This document shows, one piece after another, positions 1 through 13,500 of a stretch of DNA of 64,000 nt. How positions within the stretch are numbered: the stretch's first letter is position 1; the number at the start of each line of letters is the position of its first letter. The notes below the pieces were generated by a model. That model saw only the letters and a program-made list of their open reading frames with translations, did not search any database and had not been told where the DNA came from. The DNA is from Todiramphus chloris collaris. Taxonomy: Eukaryota > Chordata > Aves > Coraciiformes > Alcedinidae. Location of the stretch: positions 1,443,151-1,507,150 of the forward strand of contig JANVCC010009942.1 of assembly GCA_025345505.1 (NCBI GenBank), read 5' to 3'. A program made the position numbers and the translations under genes.

Positions 1-106
<106 letters not shown>

Positions 107-192
107 CTTCACTCCAGCAGGTATGGATGCACCTAATTTTGAACAAATTTATATAATTTCCTTTTACATTTTGTAATTTTTAGTTCTAATTT

Positions 193-315
193 AGGAATCT
201 GTAAAGGGCAATGAAGTCACCCCTCAGCCTCCTTTTCTCCAAACTATAATAGCCAAAAATTCTCATCCATTCCTCATAGGACTGCCTTCCATCCCTTTCA
301 CCAGCTTCAATTCAG
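193..315 (-). mobile_element. CR1 LINE fragment, ORF2 C-terminal region
   Basis: Read on the minus strand, this matches the CR1 ORF2 C-terminal segment found many times in this window ([12 protein letters not shown]-type coding). On the plus strand the diagnostic string is 'cccctcagcctccttttctcc'-like, followed by the region encoding LRELG and the 'RMS/KGLEG' stretch. It is short, diverged and truncated at both ends. It has no coding potential. Confidence 0.75.
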
Positions 316-3081
316 TAGAATTGAATTAAATTCAGTAGAATTTAAGAGATTTCTTGCAGCAACAATTTCTCCTTAACAGTGAAAATTTTGATACATCACC
401 TTACATGTTTTGTCTGGCCCTAAGAAAAATGTTCTTACTAAAATGTAATACATTTTGGGGGGGATACAGTCATTGAACATCAGCATATCAAGTATGGTGT
501 GCAATTGGGTGACTGAGAGTATCTGAGAATCTCACTATCCCATGCACAAACAGAAGAAGAAAAGGTTACTGTGTAAAATTTGTCTGTATATCATGACCTA
601 CACCTACAATACAATTCATAAATCCTCCACTTATTATGATACATGGGAAGTGGTATAGGTACTATGAAGACATAAATTGAAGGGCATTCTGTTTCCTTCT
701 GTGTGGTATAAGGATCTTTGCATGAGGGAACTGAAAACTAAGAAGCAAAGTCATGCATAGGACAGAAAAGAAGCTCTATAGCATATATATGCATATTAAT
801 TTGATCAAAATGGTATGTTGTCTGTAATGCAGACCATTGTCCTAAGGAGCTAACAAAAATATTATGTATGCATCATGACATTTTTGTGCCAAACAAAGCC
901 ATTTTATTTGAAGAGCTTAGCTTCTATCAGTAACTGTAAATAGTAAATTATCACTGTAAAGCTTGCTCATTTTTAGTCACAAGTGCAACAATTAATACAT
1001 TTACTGATTATTCATTAGAAATAGCTTAAAACTGAGAATGTATTGGACCCTCATTATCCTATGCATGAGGAAAAACAGATTACACAGAGATGTGACAAGC
1101 AAATATTTTTAGTCAAATATTGTGTACCAATACCAAAACTTAAATTTCAAGATCTTGAGAATGGAAGTGAAAACGTAGACTTTAACTTACTTGTTGCAGT
1201 GTTAGCTTTGCTAATGATACAGTTCTCTATGAGGGACTTCAAAACAGAGAATGATTTAACATGACAAATAAACTTTAATGCTAAGACGCAAAGTAAATGT
1301 TCAGCACACTGGTGCTTTTGTGTATGATCTAATTTCTTGTTATTGTTTTATCAGGGGTTTTCTTTTCTGTCTGAATTTGCATTATTGCTCTGTGAGCTTC
1401 TTGGGAATATTAGGAAACCTGTAAATCAGTAAGCTGACACAGTTATTCTATAAAATAGCATTTTGTTCCAGGTCATTGAATTCGGAATACTTATTTAAAA
1501 TGATGTAGTTAGTGTTAAGGGATTTCATATACAGTTATAAAGTCCTGTGGATCACAACAGGAGACTCCTTAGATAGAAGTATCTTCTATTTTCCTAGGGC
1601 ACTTTAATTCATCTGAAGTGTTGCTAACTATTGAAGTATATTTTTCTACAGTATTTCATTAGTTCAAATTTACTGAAGTACTTAGAGAGCTTAGAGGGTC
1701 CTAAATAATATGATCATCTAAACAAAGGGATTGGAGCATTGCTGAGGATAACTCAATATTTTTCTCTCTTCTTATGGTGGCCATCACCAGAAAATGAATG
1801 CTCAAAGTGAAGCAGGTTAAAAATTTTATAGTGAAATAGTTTGCCAAAACGTAGCAGGAGCACAGTAAAATCATATAAAGGACACAATACATCTGTAAAA
1901 ACTTCTACTGGAAGGCTAGCAGGCTAGCAGACTCTCCAGGACTGTTTCCAGCTTAGGTTGCATGGCAGTCTAACCCAGTGGGCCAATCTACAAATTTTTG
2001 TTTATGATTCCTATGAAAATAGAATATGTAAAAAATTATCTTCTATGGAAATTCTTAGCTTTTAAAAATTAGTCTAAATTTAAAAGTAATTAGAAAGACA
2101 AAATTTATCACAGAGTGCTAATTCTTGTGGTGAGACAGACCTAGTTTAAAATATTGAGATTAAGATTAGGTAAATCAGTGATTCAAAATGGAGACATTTG
2201 CTGGGATTTTGACTATAAGATATCATGAGAAACATTAATTACCTCATCTCCTAAAAATATTAAGGAGCTGGGGATGGATTACAAAATGGTAGTGAACACA
2301 TCTCAGGTGGGGAAAAAGAAAATCACAAGTTTGGTATTAAATACATTAAAAAAAACCTGCACTCAATAAACCATATACTGTTGATACCAAGAAGTTTACA
2401 GACTTTTATTGATGGATTACTTGTTTATATAGATCTGGAATAATATTTGGAATTATAGCAGTTCATGCTTATGAAACAGGATGGAAGAAAAATTGAGAAG
2501 GATACATCATGTTTCTGCGTTTAAGACAATTTTTGATTAGGATTAGGTAAGACTTGATAGGGATCAATTTTCTGACAATCTGATTATTAATATATTTTTT
2601 TTTAATACATGCTTCTGATACATTTTTTGCTGCCCACTGCCCAAGGCTACAATAGTTTAGTATGGAAAGTACATCAAGTCATTTCTTTGATAAATGCAGT
2701 ATAGATTTTTTTGCTATTTCTGTTTTCTTTTGATTTTGTTTTTCATTTTTCCTCTGTGTAGATGTATAAATTACACAAAATTCAGAATCACCACTGAAGG
2801 GGGGTTTATAAATATATGAACAGTTGCAATCACATTACAAAGGCTATGCGATGGGAAAACTATATGATGAAGTCCCAATGCTTTTCCAATAATATTTAAT
2901 TCAAATAACCCTCTCACCTTTAAGTATCAGCCTAGGAAAAATAACTTGATATTATTTGAACAGATACTTCCTCTTCGTTTAATTCTGTTCTAAACTGAAA
3001 TTGCTCTTGCTGTACTGCTGCTATAGTGAAGACCTAAGCTATGACAAAGCTACAGAATTTATGCTTCAAATTATATTGACA
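316..3081. other. AT-rich stretch with no recognised gene
   Basis: Unique-looking AT-rich sequence. Short frames occur at 1043-1264 (+) and 1701-1892 (-), but they have no recognisable domain and look like chance frames. A tiny tandem duplication of an 8-mer (GGCTAGCA) lies near 1915-1930. No repeat family, RNA gene or exon was recognised. Confidence 0.6.
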
Positions 3082-3618
3082 AACCTTTTGGTGAAGAATT
3101 TTTTCATAATATCCAATCTAAACCTCTTTTGCCACAACATGAGAGAGAATATTTCCTCTTGTCCTATCAAGCAGTTGTAGAGAGGGAGAAGATCTCCCCT
3201 CAGCCTCCTTTTCTTCAGTCTAAATAACCCCATTTCCTTCAGCTGCTTGTCCTAAAACTTGTGCTCTAAACCCCTCACCTGCTTCATAGCTCTTCTTTGA
3301 ACACACTCCAGCACCTAAATGCCTTTCTTGTAGTGAAGGACCCAAAAGTGAACACAGTATTTGAGGTATGGCCTCACCAGTGCTGAGTACAGTGGGACAC
3401 TCACTTCCCTGCTCTTGATGGTCATACTATTTCTGATACAAGCCGGGATGCTGTTGGCCTTCTTGCCCACATGTACACATGCTGATCCAGCTGTTGATCA
3501 ACACCTACAGGTTCTTTTCCACCCAGCAGTTTTCCAGCCACTCTTCTCTAAGCCTGTAGTGCTGCAGGAGGTTGTTGTGATGCAATTGCAGGACATGACA
3601 TTTGGCTTTCTTAAGGGT
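3082..3618 (-). mobile_element. CR1 LINE fragment, ORF2 C-terminal half
   Basis: About 540 bases of antisense CR1. The minus strand carries the remnant of the ORF2 region just downstream of the reverse-transcriptase core (KAK...HNNLLQHYRLREEWLENCW type), through the 'A-V-R-L-E-Y-C' region, to the coding end. The same order of segments is seen in the better copies at 15-17 kb and 60-61 kb. Several indels break the frame. It is 5'-truncated and also lacks the terminal (ATTCTATG)-type tail. Confidence 0.88.
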
Positions 3619-6067
3619 AAATGGTGTTCTCCTAGTACATTTAAAACTTTATTTTTTTTTTTCTCTGTCACAGGTGTTATAGAAAAGCCAACAAGAACAG
3701 TTACAGGAAAACCATGATTTTATGACTTTTCCTATGGAAAAGCTTCTATGGTTATAGAGTACATTATAGGTGATGATAATACATACAGTTAGACAAACAC
3801 TAAGAAATGGCAAATCTCTTTTGAAATATATTAAAGGCATATGAATTAAAGCACTGAGATTTCACAGTGATATACCCAATGTATACTTTGAGGAATAAAT
3901 GTAAAAAATCTGCATATAAAAAGCTTGCATGTAGGTTCTTACTCAGAATGGGACAACCAGCTTTTGTTTGAATCTCACATTTATAGAAAATAATTGTTTT
4001 AACTTTAAAAATCAGTAACTATTACAGGTTTTTCATCTCGAGGAAGTCTGAAAATAAAAACTTGACATATTTTAACCTCTTCTTCATGAAAATGCCCCAA
4101 TAACAGAAGTATGCTGAAGCATCTAAAACAATGAATGTTTATTTCATTGTGAAATTATCAATGCAGCATTTAGACACACTTTTAGTAGACCTATAATGTT
4201 ATAATTTAGATGGAAGCAATGTGAGATTAAGCAGTTGCAGAACAAATGAAGACCTGAAAAACACACTGAAATAGTTTAACAAATTTAACAAGAAGACCAC
4301 TGTAAAGAAATTAAATTATACTTTCAGAGTATTTTCCATACATAGGGAAGGTGGAGGAAAGATTCAGACTATAATAAACAATGTTCTACAGGAAAGAAAA
4401 GAAAGATTATGATGTCTCACACTCTTACTAGGAACAGTGTTGCAGTAGTCAGTTTGAAATCAAGCAAAAAGCAAACATGAAAAAAACGGGGAAATCATGA
4501 ATAAAGTGAAAAATTTTGTTACCGTGAAAGAGCAAAATCATGAAGAGACAAACATTTCACAAAATGTGAGAGTAAAAATATTGGCTGGAATGTCAGAAAT
4601 TTCAATCAGTATCAGTAAACTCTAATTTTGTTAATTTTAAGGATTCACTGATATGTGACAAAATAATTTGGGGTGTATAAGACTTAATCCCACAAGAGTA
4701 TTTACCATTGTCACTGGAGAGAAAATCTAGCATGTGTCTAAAACTATGCAGATGGATAAGGAATGTGATTGATATTTTTATAAGAAGCAGGGCACAAAAA
4801 TTAAATACATGTGTATATTCTCTTACAAGTTATTTAAATCAGGCTCTGGAAATGCAAGTGTATGGTTGGGTTTGGCTTAGGGTTTTTTTTTGGCATATCA
4901 AAAGCAGTGTTCAACAAGTAGAATGAGATGTAAAGGTACTTGCACACTGTAGAAGTTTTAGAACAGAACAGACAGTTGTCCATGAAAAAGTCAAAAGATG
5001 AATGTGTATACAGAAGAAAGAGCAGGATTGCTGTAAGGTAAGAGTAGCTTGTGATAATTTCTGAATCCTAAATGCATTCAAAATATGAATGCCAGTGAAT
5101 GATATGGCTTTTATAAATAAACAATAACAACTCTTTACATTTGTGATTTTAAGTAATAACTGAAGTGTCATAGTCTAGCTGAAAACTCAAACTAGTGGTA
5201 GTTTAATAATGAAAATGGAAAATATAAATTAGAAATAATGTAAAATATGAATTAAAGTGAAATTGGATGTCAAGTGTATATTCTAACATAGAACCTCAAC
5301 ATTCAAAGTGAAGAGATAAGAATGACTGATAGCTGAAGGTGAGTAATCTGTTACATTGCTCTAGAGTTCAGAATATCAGTACAGTGAATAATGTGAAGGA
5401 AGAGATTTGTAGTAAATGAGAAATGGTATAGATTTCCAGTAGGGGTAGACTGATTCATTATAGGTTGAGAGGACCTCAGAAGCAAAATACCAATTAGAAG
5501 CAAAAAGAAGTCTGACATGCACATTGGTGCCAAAGAAGATGTCTTATTAGAATTTTTATGCAACCCAAAAGAGCTGAATGAGATTATTCAGAAAATAACT
5601 ATAAATGATTCTTTAAAAGCACAGTACTTTTGCCAATGGATGTTAAGAGATATAAAAGCATTTTTGCAGTCTAATGTAAAATAATAAAGTATTATAATCT
5701 AAAATGATGATAAATTTTATTACCCTAATATGTCAGAGCAGCAGTATTATTTGGAGTCATACTGAGCTGAGTCACTTAGTGTATACATAAAAGCTGAACC
5801 TATTTTTCGCTGGAGGATTCACAGGGCTCTGCTCTGATACTCTCTTCCTCTCAGGGTATCTCTCTTTACACATGAATAAATCCTTTTCCTCCTCTTATAT
5901 CCTGTGCCTTTGCCAGGCCCAAGTAACTAGCCAAGATTCAAAGACACTGGAAGAGACAGAAGAAGGGAGTGATTCCCCAACACTAGTCAGACTACCCTGA
6001 TAACATGTTGTCATCTCTGTGCTTTGCAAAACTCAAGCACTGATGTATCATATTTGCTACTTTTTTT
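3619..6067. other. AT-rich stretch with no recognised gene
   Basis: No recognisable coding or RNA gene. Bases 5731-5990 have weak LTR-like features (a TGTCAG start, CATAAAAG, and AATAAA near 5875) and near-identical flanking words, but no second copy is present here to support an element call. Confidence 0.55.
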
Positions 6068-6160
6068 CCCTTCCCTTCCCTTCCTTTCCCTTCCCTTCCC
6101 TTCCCTTCCCTTCCCTTCCCTTCCCTTCCCTTCCCTTCCCTTCCCTTCCCTTCCCTTCCC
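6068..6160. repeat. (TTCCC)n pentanucleotide microsatellite
   Basis: About 18 units of TTCCC with one early interruption (TTCCTTTCCC). The repeat is purine/pyrimidine-asymmetric, like the GAAA tract at the window start. Short proline-serine-phenylalanine frames across it are repeat artefacts, not genes. Confidence 0.97.
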
Positions 6161-6269
6161 GGAAAACAGCAAACTACTTGATATTTCTTTGGCTTGCTCT
6201 TTACTAGTAAGATTGGCCTTCGGGAAACCCAGGACTCTTAGATAAGAGGGGAAGTATGGAACAAACAGG

Positions 6270-6450
6270 ACTTATCCTTAGTGGAGGAGGATCAGGCCAT
6301 GAGCACACTGGGCAGCATTAAGAAGTGTGCTGTCAGTTTGTCAAGGGAAGTGAGCCTTTCCTTCTACTCAGTGCTTGTGAAAGCACATATGGAGTGCTGT
6401 GTCACATTCTGGGCTCCACACTACAAGAATGTCACAGCCATTCTCAAATG
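6270..6450 (+). mobile_element. CR1 LINE fragment, ORF2 post-RT region
   Basis: Sense-strand CR1 remnant. Codons around 6370-6425 read as the typical 'AL-VKAHMECCVTFWAPHYKN' segment that lies between the reverse transcriptase and the C-terminal 'RRA' region. It is diverged and truncated at both ends. It lies about 110 bases downstream of the (TTCCC)n tract. Confidence 0.75.
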
Positions 6451-8714
6451 AGTGCAGTGAAATCCTGTCATCCTGGAGATGCTGCTCCATCTTAGAAATA
6501 CCTTTAAAATAGATTGCATTTTTCAAGTTACTCAATATAAAAAATTACATATTGAGTCATTTTTGTGAAGAAACATTGGACTGGTGTTCAATTTACGAGC
6601 AGTTCAAAGTCAGCATTTGTATTAATAACTTGAACTGTGGGTATGGTGACTACAATGCATATTACAATTCCTTATTGGAAATGTTACATTTTTAATATTT
6701 TTTAAGGTGTTACTTTTATATTGGTGTAAATAAATGTCCTAAGTATATGTTGTTTCCTACTAACATAGACATGGATATCTGTCTCATTTTTGCATAGGCA
6801 TGAATGTAACTGTTCTTTAAGAGTATGGAAGAATAGTTTTGTAATACAAAGTAAATTGTTTCAGTGTCTACTGAAACAAGGCTTCTGAAACAAGGGCAAG
6901 CAGTCTTTTTTATTATTATTATTATTTAAATTTTCTCCAGGAAGGGATTGAAAGAAATGAAAAATTAATTTGTGCAGCATGATAAGGCAAATGTAAGAAT
7001 TCCAGTCAGGCCTGCAGACCAGATGGCTTTTAATTTTCTGGCAATGATGTTGATTGGAAGTCAGGATGTAAACTTCTTTTTTAATCAACTTCAGGAAACT
7101 GAATTTTTGTCTAATCATATAAACAGCTGCATACTGGAAACATCTCAGCATCAGTATTACATTGTACAGTACACATTAGGCAGGACAACTAAGACTATAA
7201 ACAAAGTAATATTAAGTAAAGTTGTAGACCATTGGTAGCTACCTTAAAGACTCTAAAAGCAAAAGTTTGAGAGTTTCTGAATGTCTTACTTCTTCCCTCT
7301 CCATTTCTGCAATAAATTTTCAAAAAATCACCAAAAAAACCTTGCCATTTGTTTAGTCACTAAAAAGTATTAGCTTCTGTTTTAGCATAAAAAATTAAAA
7401 GCCTCAGTTCTGTATTATATAAACAAGTAGGTGAGAATTCTATAACTTTCCCTTTGGGGTAAAATTTTAACAGAGTATATACATAATATTTTATTTATAT
7501 TACCAAATTAGAGATTTCACTGTTGTGCTTTACAAAGTGAAAAAAACTAGTGCATCTATCTTGCAGTAAAAATGTTATTATAATATCAAATCAGGAATTA
7601 ATTATGGGACAAAGCAAAAGTATTTAAAAAAATAGGTTTTCACATTTACCACAATAGTTTTCATTCCAGAGGTTATTAATTGAAGGATATAAATTGAAAA
7701 AACTAGTAGCTAGCTTTACCCACTTTTTTTTTTTTTTTTTTTTTCCCCCCCCTAGAAATGCTGGGAATACAGAAAAATATTCTAGATTGCTAATTTCAAC
7801 AAACTTCACACATTACTATGGTAATTAACATAATATTGGAAAATATTATTTTTGTCATTCTGGCAAAAATGATCAGTATCATCTGAATATGTGCTCAAAA
7901 TTTCCTCAGGCTATTTGGACACAGACCTAAGATTTTTTTGTCTCTGGGGTTATTATTTTATTTATTTGCCACAATAGTAAAAAGAACTTCATGTTGCCAA
8001 TCATCCCTAAAATAAATATCAAATATGCACTATATTTGAAGTGAAGAAGCCAATGAGCAAACAGTTACCATATTTTTTCCACCTAGATCATTTTTAATGC
8101 ACATTACCTTATAAAAAACCATGAAATATATGCCAGAAGAAGCATTCAAATTAATAATAAAAAAGCATATATATATGGCTTGTTGAAAATAGGAAAAACA
8201 GAAAAGTACAATTAAACACCACATTAACATCTTTCATTTTTCTCCTGTAGCATCCCAATATCTCCAGTTGACTTTCATGCTTCCTGTATATACATGCATA
8301 TCTCTGGTTCTGTGTACATCCTTTCTTTCACCCCTTCTCTACCTGACAATTTAAAAAAATTTTGGCAAGTACCAAAAAAAATTTGACTTGAGTATAGGCA
8401 CTTGAAATATATCTTATCAACATTTTGGTGAAAACATCTGAGTAGAGATGAAGCATTTGTCAAGAGTTCTAATTGCAAAAAAACCAGCATAAAGAAACCA
8501 TATTTCATAAGACATAGAGAGACCCATCAAGCCTACATAAAAATTAAAAATCAAGGCCATAGGTCCTTTAAAGGCAAATCAATCCTAGAAGGAAAGTAGA
8601 AATTCAAACTTCACAAGTCCCATTTCAACAGAAACCTAATGAAGTTCAGTAGATGTGGATGCACCTTGGTATTAACTTCAAACACATACCAGGCAGCAAG
8701 AGCATGGCCAGCAG
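6451..8714. other. AT-rich stretch with homopolymer tract, no gene
   Basis: No recognised gene. It contains a (TTA)n-rich patch near 6908-6930 and a long T run followed by C (7723-7752). Short frames at 6861-7151 (-), 6972-7238 (+) and 8275-8508 (-) carry no recognisable domain. Confidence 0.6.
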
Positions 8715-9125
8715 TCAGGGAAAGTGACTATTTTGCTCTTTTCAGCACTTAGGAGGCTAGATCTGAAATGTGCTGGATGCAGCTTTAAGTCTGCCCAATG
8801 CAAGAGACATGAGGACAAACTGTCAAGAATCCAGCAGAGGAAGGACCACCACTGTGGTTAGGGGTTGGAGCAAATGACATTCAAAGAAGAGACCAAGGTA
8901 GATGGGCTAGTTTAGCCTGGAGAAGGCTTAGGCATGGGAGGAATTAATTTCAGTCTTCTGCGATCTAGAGGGTGGTTGTAGAGAGAGACAGATTCTTCTC
9001 AGAGGTGCACAGTGAAAGGACAAGAGGCAGCAATCATAAATTACAGCAAATTGCTTGTTGGGCAAAGGGGAGAAATTATTCATGTGAGGGTGATCCAGCA
9101 CTGACAAGGGCCAGTCAAGAAACCC
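8715..9125 (+). mobile_element. Divergent CR1-type LINE 3' fragment, copy A
   Basis: This segment is clearly homologous to the reverse complement of 17755-18100. Shared blocks include 'tgctggatgcagctttaagtc', 'atccagcagaggaag', 'ggagcaaatgacattcaaag', 'gtgcacagtgaaaggacaag' and 'aggcagcaatcataaa'. The order of features ('CWMQL', then 'LE-A-AW', then a 'SERTRGSNHKLQ' stretch) is that of the C-terminal end of CR1 ORF2. It differs from the common CR1 copies here, so it is probably an older or separate subfamily. No open frame remains. Confidence 0.75.
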
Positions 9126-9805
9126 AGTCAGAGTAGAAATGTATATTATTTCTGATCTCAGCTTATTCTAAAAAACTTAAATAAGCTCTTGCATAGATGT
9201 TCATATTTGATTTTCTAATCCCAGATGAAGCTGTAAAATGAAAGAATATTTTCAGTTGCTATAGGCAAATTTTCTGTGTAATACTTATTTAATTTCAAAT
9301 AATTAATTAATTTTTATCAATGCATTGTAACAGCTCTTCCTCCAAGCTGTGCTTTGGAAGATATGTGCAGTCTGAAGTACAGACTTTAAAAGTGGTGTAC
9401 ATCCTGTGGAATCTGATTCCTGAGTCTTAAAACTTATTTTTACTTTTCTCACTGTCGATAGAAAAACCTGAAGTCAACTAGCCTGTTTATCAGAAAAATT
9501 TACATTTCCTTCTGGATTGGAACCCTGTGGGTCAGTGCCATCATTATTTAAACACTATTCTCAAGAAGTCCTGGTTTGGACTTGTGTTAGAATGGAATGT
9601 CTCAGTGAAGGTTTCTTTAATAAGCCATTAGCGCTAGAAGAGAATAACACATTATCAGTCTAGAAAAGAACTTCTATGACTAAATAATAAATTGATTGTT
9701 ACCATTTCTTTTATGTCACTGAATATCCAAACAGTTGGGGTCATTAAATTGAACAATAATAGATCCTTTAACTAGGTTTCTGGTAGTCACTATCACAGCT
9801 GTCAG
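9126..9805. other. Unique AT-rich spacer
   Basis: No gene or repeat recognised between the divergent CR1 fragment and the LTR that begins at 9806. Confidence 0.5.
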
Positions 9806-10221
9806 TGTCAGAGATGGTGTCAGTTCAAGTATTGTTTGTCTCAGCATTGCTGTACCTGTGTCAGTAAACATCTAACTGCAACTGACAACTGAACCACACT
9901 GCTCACATTCCTGTTTTGTACAAACTCAAGTACATAGCTGATTCCAAGAACTGACACCTAACTCCTGCGCATGCACCCAGACACAGGGCTTGGAAGACCA
10001 AGGGGTCCAGAGACCCCTGAAAACCCCTCAGAGATGGTATTGGGCATGCATACCACCACCAGGTGGTAGGTGGGGTTAAGCAAAGCAGCTCCAGGAATAT
10101 GGTAAATAGTTCCCCGAAAGGGGATGAGCAAGAACAGGAGCAAGAACAACAAGCATGGGTGGAAAGTAACATGGAAGGTAACAACATCGTGTGGTAACAT
10201 TGAGAAGTAACATCAGGGAAC

Positions 10222-10270
10222 CAACATTGTGGGAAGGAACATTGTGGGAAGGAACATTGGGGTGAGGAAC
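10222..10270. repeat. Short tandem repeat inside LTR family A
   Basis: Three imperfect 16-base units of the form AACATTGTGGGAAGGA lie in the U3 part of the LTR. They are absent from the other copy of this LTR, so the expansion is specific to this copy or its sub-lineage. Confidence 0.8.
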
Positions 10271-10367
10271 AGTGAAGCACGAAAGGAACATTTTCCATCA
10301 GACTCAGACTGACAGAATGTCGCAGACCCATGGTGGTAGATCTTGTGACCGACCTTTTCTTCCTTTC

Positions 10368-10371
<4 letters not shown>

Positions 10372-10410
<39 letters not shown>
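10372..10410. repeat. (TC)n microsatellite inside LTR
   Basis: About 19 TC units lie upstream of the poly(A) signal in the LTR. The second family member has only a short TTTCTCTCTCTC tract at the same place (about 57270), so this is a local expansion. Confidence 0.93.
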
Positions 10411-10412
<2 letters not shown>

Positions 10413-10530
10413 TTGTGAATTCATTGTCAGTCAAATAAAGTTGCTTGGTGCTTGACTCCATTTTGAGTCTGAATTTTGTTCCGGAGAATATGATCAAAAC
10501 CTCGCTCTGGTCTATGACCAGAATGAGACA

Positions 10531-13500
10531 GTTAGCCACCTGTATCTGATTCTTGGCCAGAATGATGAAAAATAATGTTATTAGCACACTGTATCAGTGA
10601 ACAGTGATCTGTTTCTATCACTGATCTCTATGAAGCATCAGTTATATTCAGAAGGGCTGCACTGAAATCTATTTGATAGTCATCTGTGATGGTTTCAGCA
10701 TAACAAGACAAGAGATAGGGTTGTGTCCACATACTTCACATTAAAATATTATTACTTTAGTAGGTCTTCCACAATATATTAACTATCTTAACTGTGATTT
10801 TTCTTTACCCAATTATTATTTTTCTGATGTTGTCTCTAGGATCCTTATTCTTGGAAAACTGAAGGCATGACAACAGGATATTTTGGCCAATTTAATTTTA
10901 TATGTGAGTAGATGCTTCAGTTACAGACCCTGTCATCACTTCTCACTGCAACTGTTTGCAATTGACTTCATATTGCCCTTCTTCACAATTGCATTTAAAA
11001 AAAACCCTTGAATACAGATATTTATTAGCAATGCTGCAGTCAGTGTTCATAAGGCAACTATCTACCAATTAGATTACATCAAAATTCCTTTTTGTCATCA
11101 AATATTGGGTCTCCTGTGGTACGATCCTACATAAACCTGTAATATGATTAAAATATTATTCTAGCCAAGGGGCAACATCAAAGACACTGACTGGACCATG
11201 CAAACTAAGGTCTCTGACAATAATAGAATTATAACACCACCTATTTTTGTGTACAGAACCTTTTCATAGTAATGCAATAGTTAAAAACTGCAGTATGTTT
11301 AATGACTTCTTTCCTATGTCAAGTTTTTATCGACCATCACCAATTTCCTGCTTCAAGCTGTGCTCCATTCAAGGTTTGTGACTCAGATCAAATGCTTTTT
11401 AGACTAATTGATGCATATTGTATGAAATCAGTAGTTTCCTTAATGGATATATAAGCAGGACTACTTTTATTTTGTAGGATGTCCTCAAAGTGGGTAGCTG
11501 AAGAAAAACATATTAACCAATCATCCTTTCAGAATAGTGACATGGTGCGTGCAAGAATATCAAACCAGTCAAAGCCTGCTTGTGTAATGAAGTTTTCTAG
11601 CACTTAAAGTAATGAGAATAAGAAAGATTAATTATTAAAGAATCTTTTTAGAGGTCAGTCATAAAAATGCAGTTTTGTACAGGCCTGCCCAGTAGCAAAA
11701 AATTATCAAGCAAAATTTTGCAAAACACTAATTCATCCTCCAATTGCTGCCTAACTTAAAAACATAATACAAATGATTTAAAATTATATATTTCATATGC
11801 TTCTAAAATGTCTGGTTTTCTAATAGAATTTTAAAATGGAAAGTGATAAGAATTCAGAATTTATTAGGATTTTTCACAGAAAATTTTGTTCATGATGTTT
11901 TTCTCTTCAATTTTTAGGTAAAGGGAGCAACAGAAGGATTAGAAGTCTACTGAACTGCTGATTTCTCAGTGAAGTAAGAAGTGATGTATTCACTCCCTAT
12001 GGGTGCTGCATAAGCAGGCAAAAGAACCAATAAGGAGCAAAACTTCTGAACACTTCAGGTAGCTTATTTTATTCTGTTGGACTAGAGAAATCTGTTGCAT
12101 GTGTTTCTGGTTAGCATTCTTTATTTTCTGTTTTCACAGCTACACATTTCTAGTCAGTACTTTCCTTCTATTTGCTGAAAGGCTTGCCCATAGAGGTGAA
12201 ACCGACAACAGTCTCTCTTGCAGATCCTAGTCCTCCACAGCTCCCAATCCCTTGTTTCTCCTGATCTTCCTTTTCTTCTTTCAGCTTAGCCTTTCAAGAA
12301 TTTTCATATTAATTCATCCACTTATCTTCCTTCTATATATCCCACTATAGTATTACTATAGCACAGGTGATGATCCAGGCCAAAGTCAAATTTGTAGGCA
12401 CAGTGTACATATCTTGTTTTCTCTGCTCTTAAGAATAGCGCTCTCTTAGGTAAATTGCGGTGCTCAGACTGTGATACCAAGTTTGATTTCATTTGATTCT
12501 CCTCTACAGAAAGCTCCATGTTGGACTGTGTCAGCACACAAGTCCCTTACATGACAACACTCGCAGTAAGTCTGCCCACATAAGACTCCCCTCAAAAGTG
12601 ATCATATGGAAACTGTGTTAAAAGACAAGTGCCAGGAAACAAAAAGACCTCACAGTCTCATTTCAGGCTAAATTAGAAGAAATTATAAAAATAAAGTCAG
12701 CTGTATTAATCTAATGTTTTAATATTGTACATATAGAAGAAAGACACATTTATCAGACACATACAGAAATGCAATCTCCCTAGCCATGGCTGTTAGCACT
12801 ACTTGAAGAAAACAAATACTTCACTTGTGATAAGGTAGTCATCATTCTTAAAAGGAGGCATTAAACACTAGTGACTCTTCAGCCTGTGCATAGCAGGCTG
12901 ACACCCTCTGTAAGTATCATACAGGCTATTTCAGCTTCGCCTACATTCTTCTTCTATTCAACTTCTATTCTTTTAGTAGTAACAAATGCAGTATTTTTTT
13001 CATTTGTACATATCTATGATAACGAATCCAGAAAAAGGTACAATAGACATGCTTGCAATATTCTGTATGCAGAGTTGTGTGCATTCCTCCAACATGGGAA
13101 TCTAAACAACATTAAAAAGCCTACATATATGCATAAACCTGTGAGAAACATAAAATGTAATAACCACAAAAATTGTGTTTAAAAATCTATTAACCACTAG
13201 AAACAAAATTCTGTTATTGCAAAGTATATATTATCCTTCATTTATGTTATGCCTTTTTAAGAACATCTGTGCTGTTGCTTAAGATCACTTTTATTCCATT
13301 TAGCATTTGGCAACTCTGGACTCCCTAATTTTATTTTATTTTTTTATTATACTTCCCCTGAGTATAGATACTTTCAATTTGCCAGGAAGCAAAGAAAACA
13401 CAAAACAAAAGTCAGAACACTGACGTTAAGTCTCCCATTACCACTTGTGCTCTAGGGAAAGAAGTAGTATATATCCAATTATGGAGGAAGTTGTATAAAA

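Larger units (their letters stand above)
9806..10530 (+). mobile_element. Solo LTR of an endogenous retrovirus (family A, copy 1)
   Basis: 725 bases starting TGTCAGAGATGG and ending GAGACA, with a poly(A) signal AATAAA at 10434-10439. A second copy at 56815-57408 has the same start, the same central block (9971-10090 here, 57006-57136 there: 'cttggaagacc-aggggtc', 'ccaggtggt-ggt-gggttaagca') and the same end. The flanks GTCAG/GTTAG could be a 5-bp target duplication with one change. The extra length compared with the second copy comes from GGAACATTGTGGGAA-type tandem units (10222-10270) and a (TC)n run (10372-10410). No primer-binding site or internal viral sequence follows, so it is a solo LTR. 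Confidence 0.85.

Noticed and set aside
6019-6245. Two overlapping open frames rich in Pro, Ser, Phe and Leu
   Set aside because: They are translations of the (TTCCC)n microsatellite in two frames.
9903-10587. Open frames of 124-173 codons on the minus strand
   Set aside because: They lie antisense within the solo LTR and include the (TC)n repeat (Arg-Glu runs). No domain is present.
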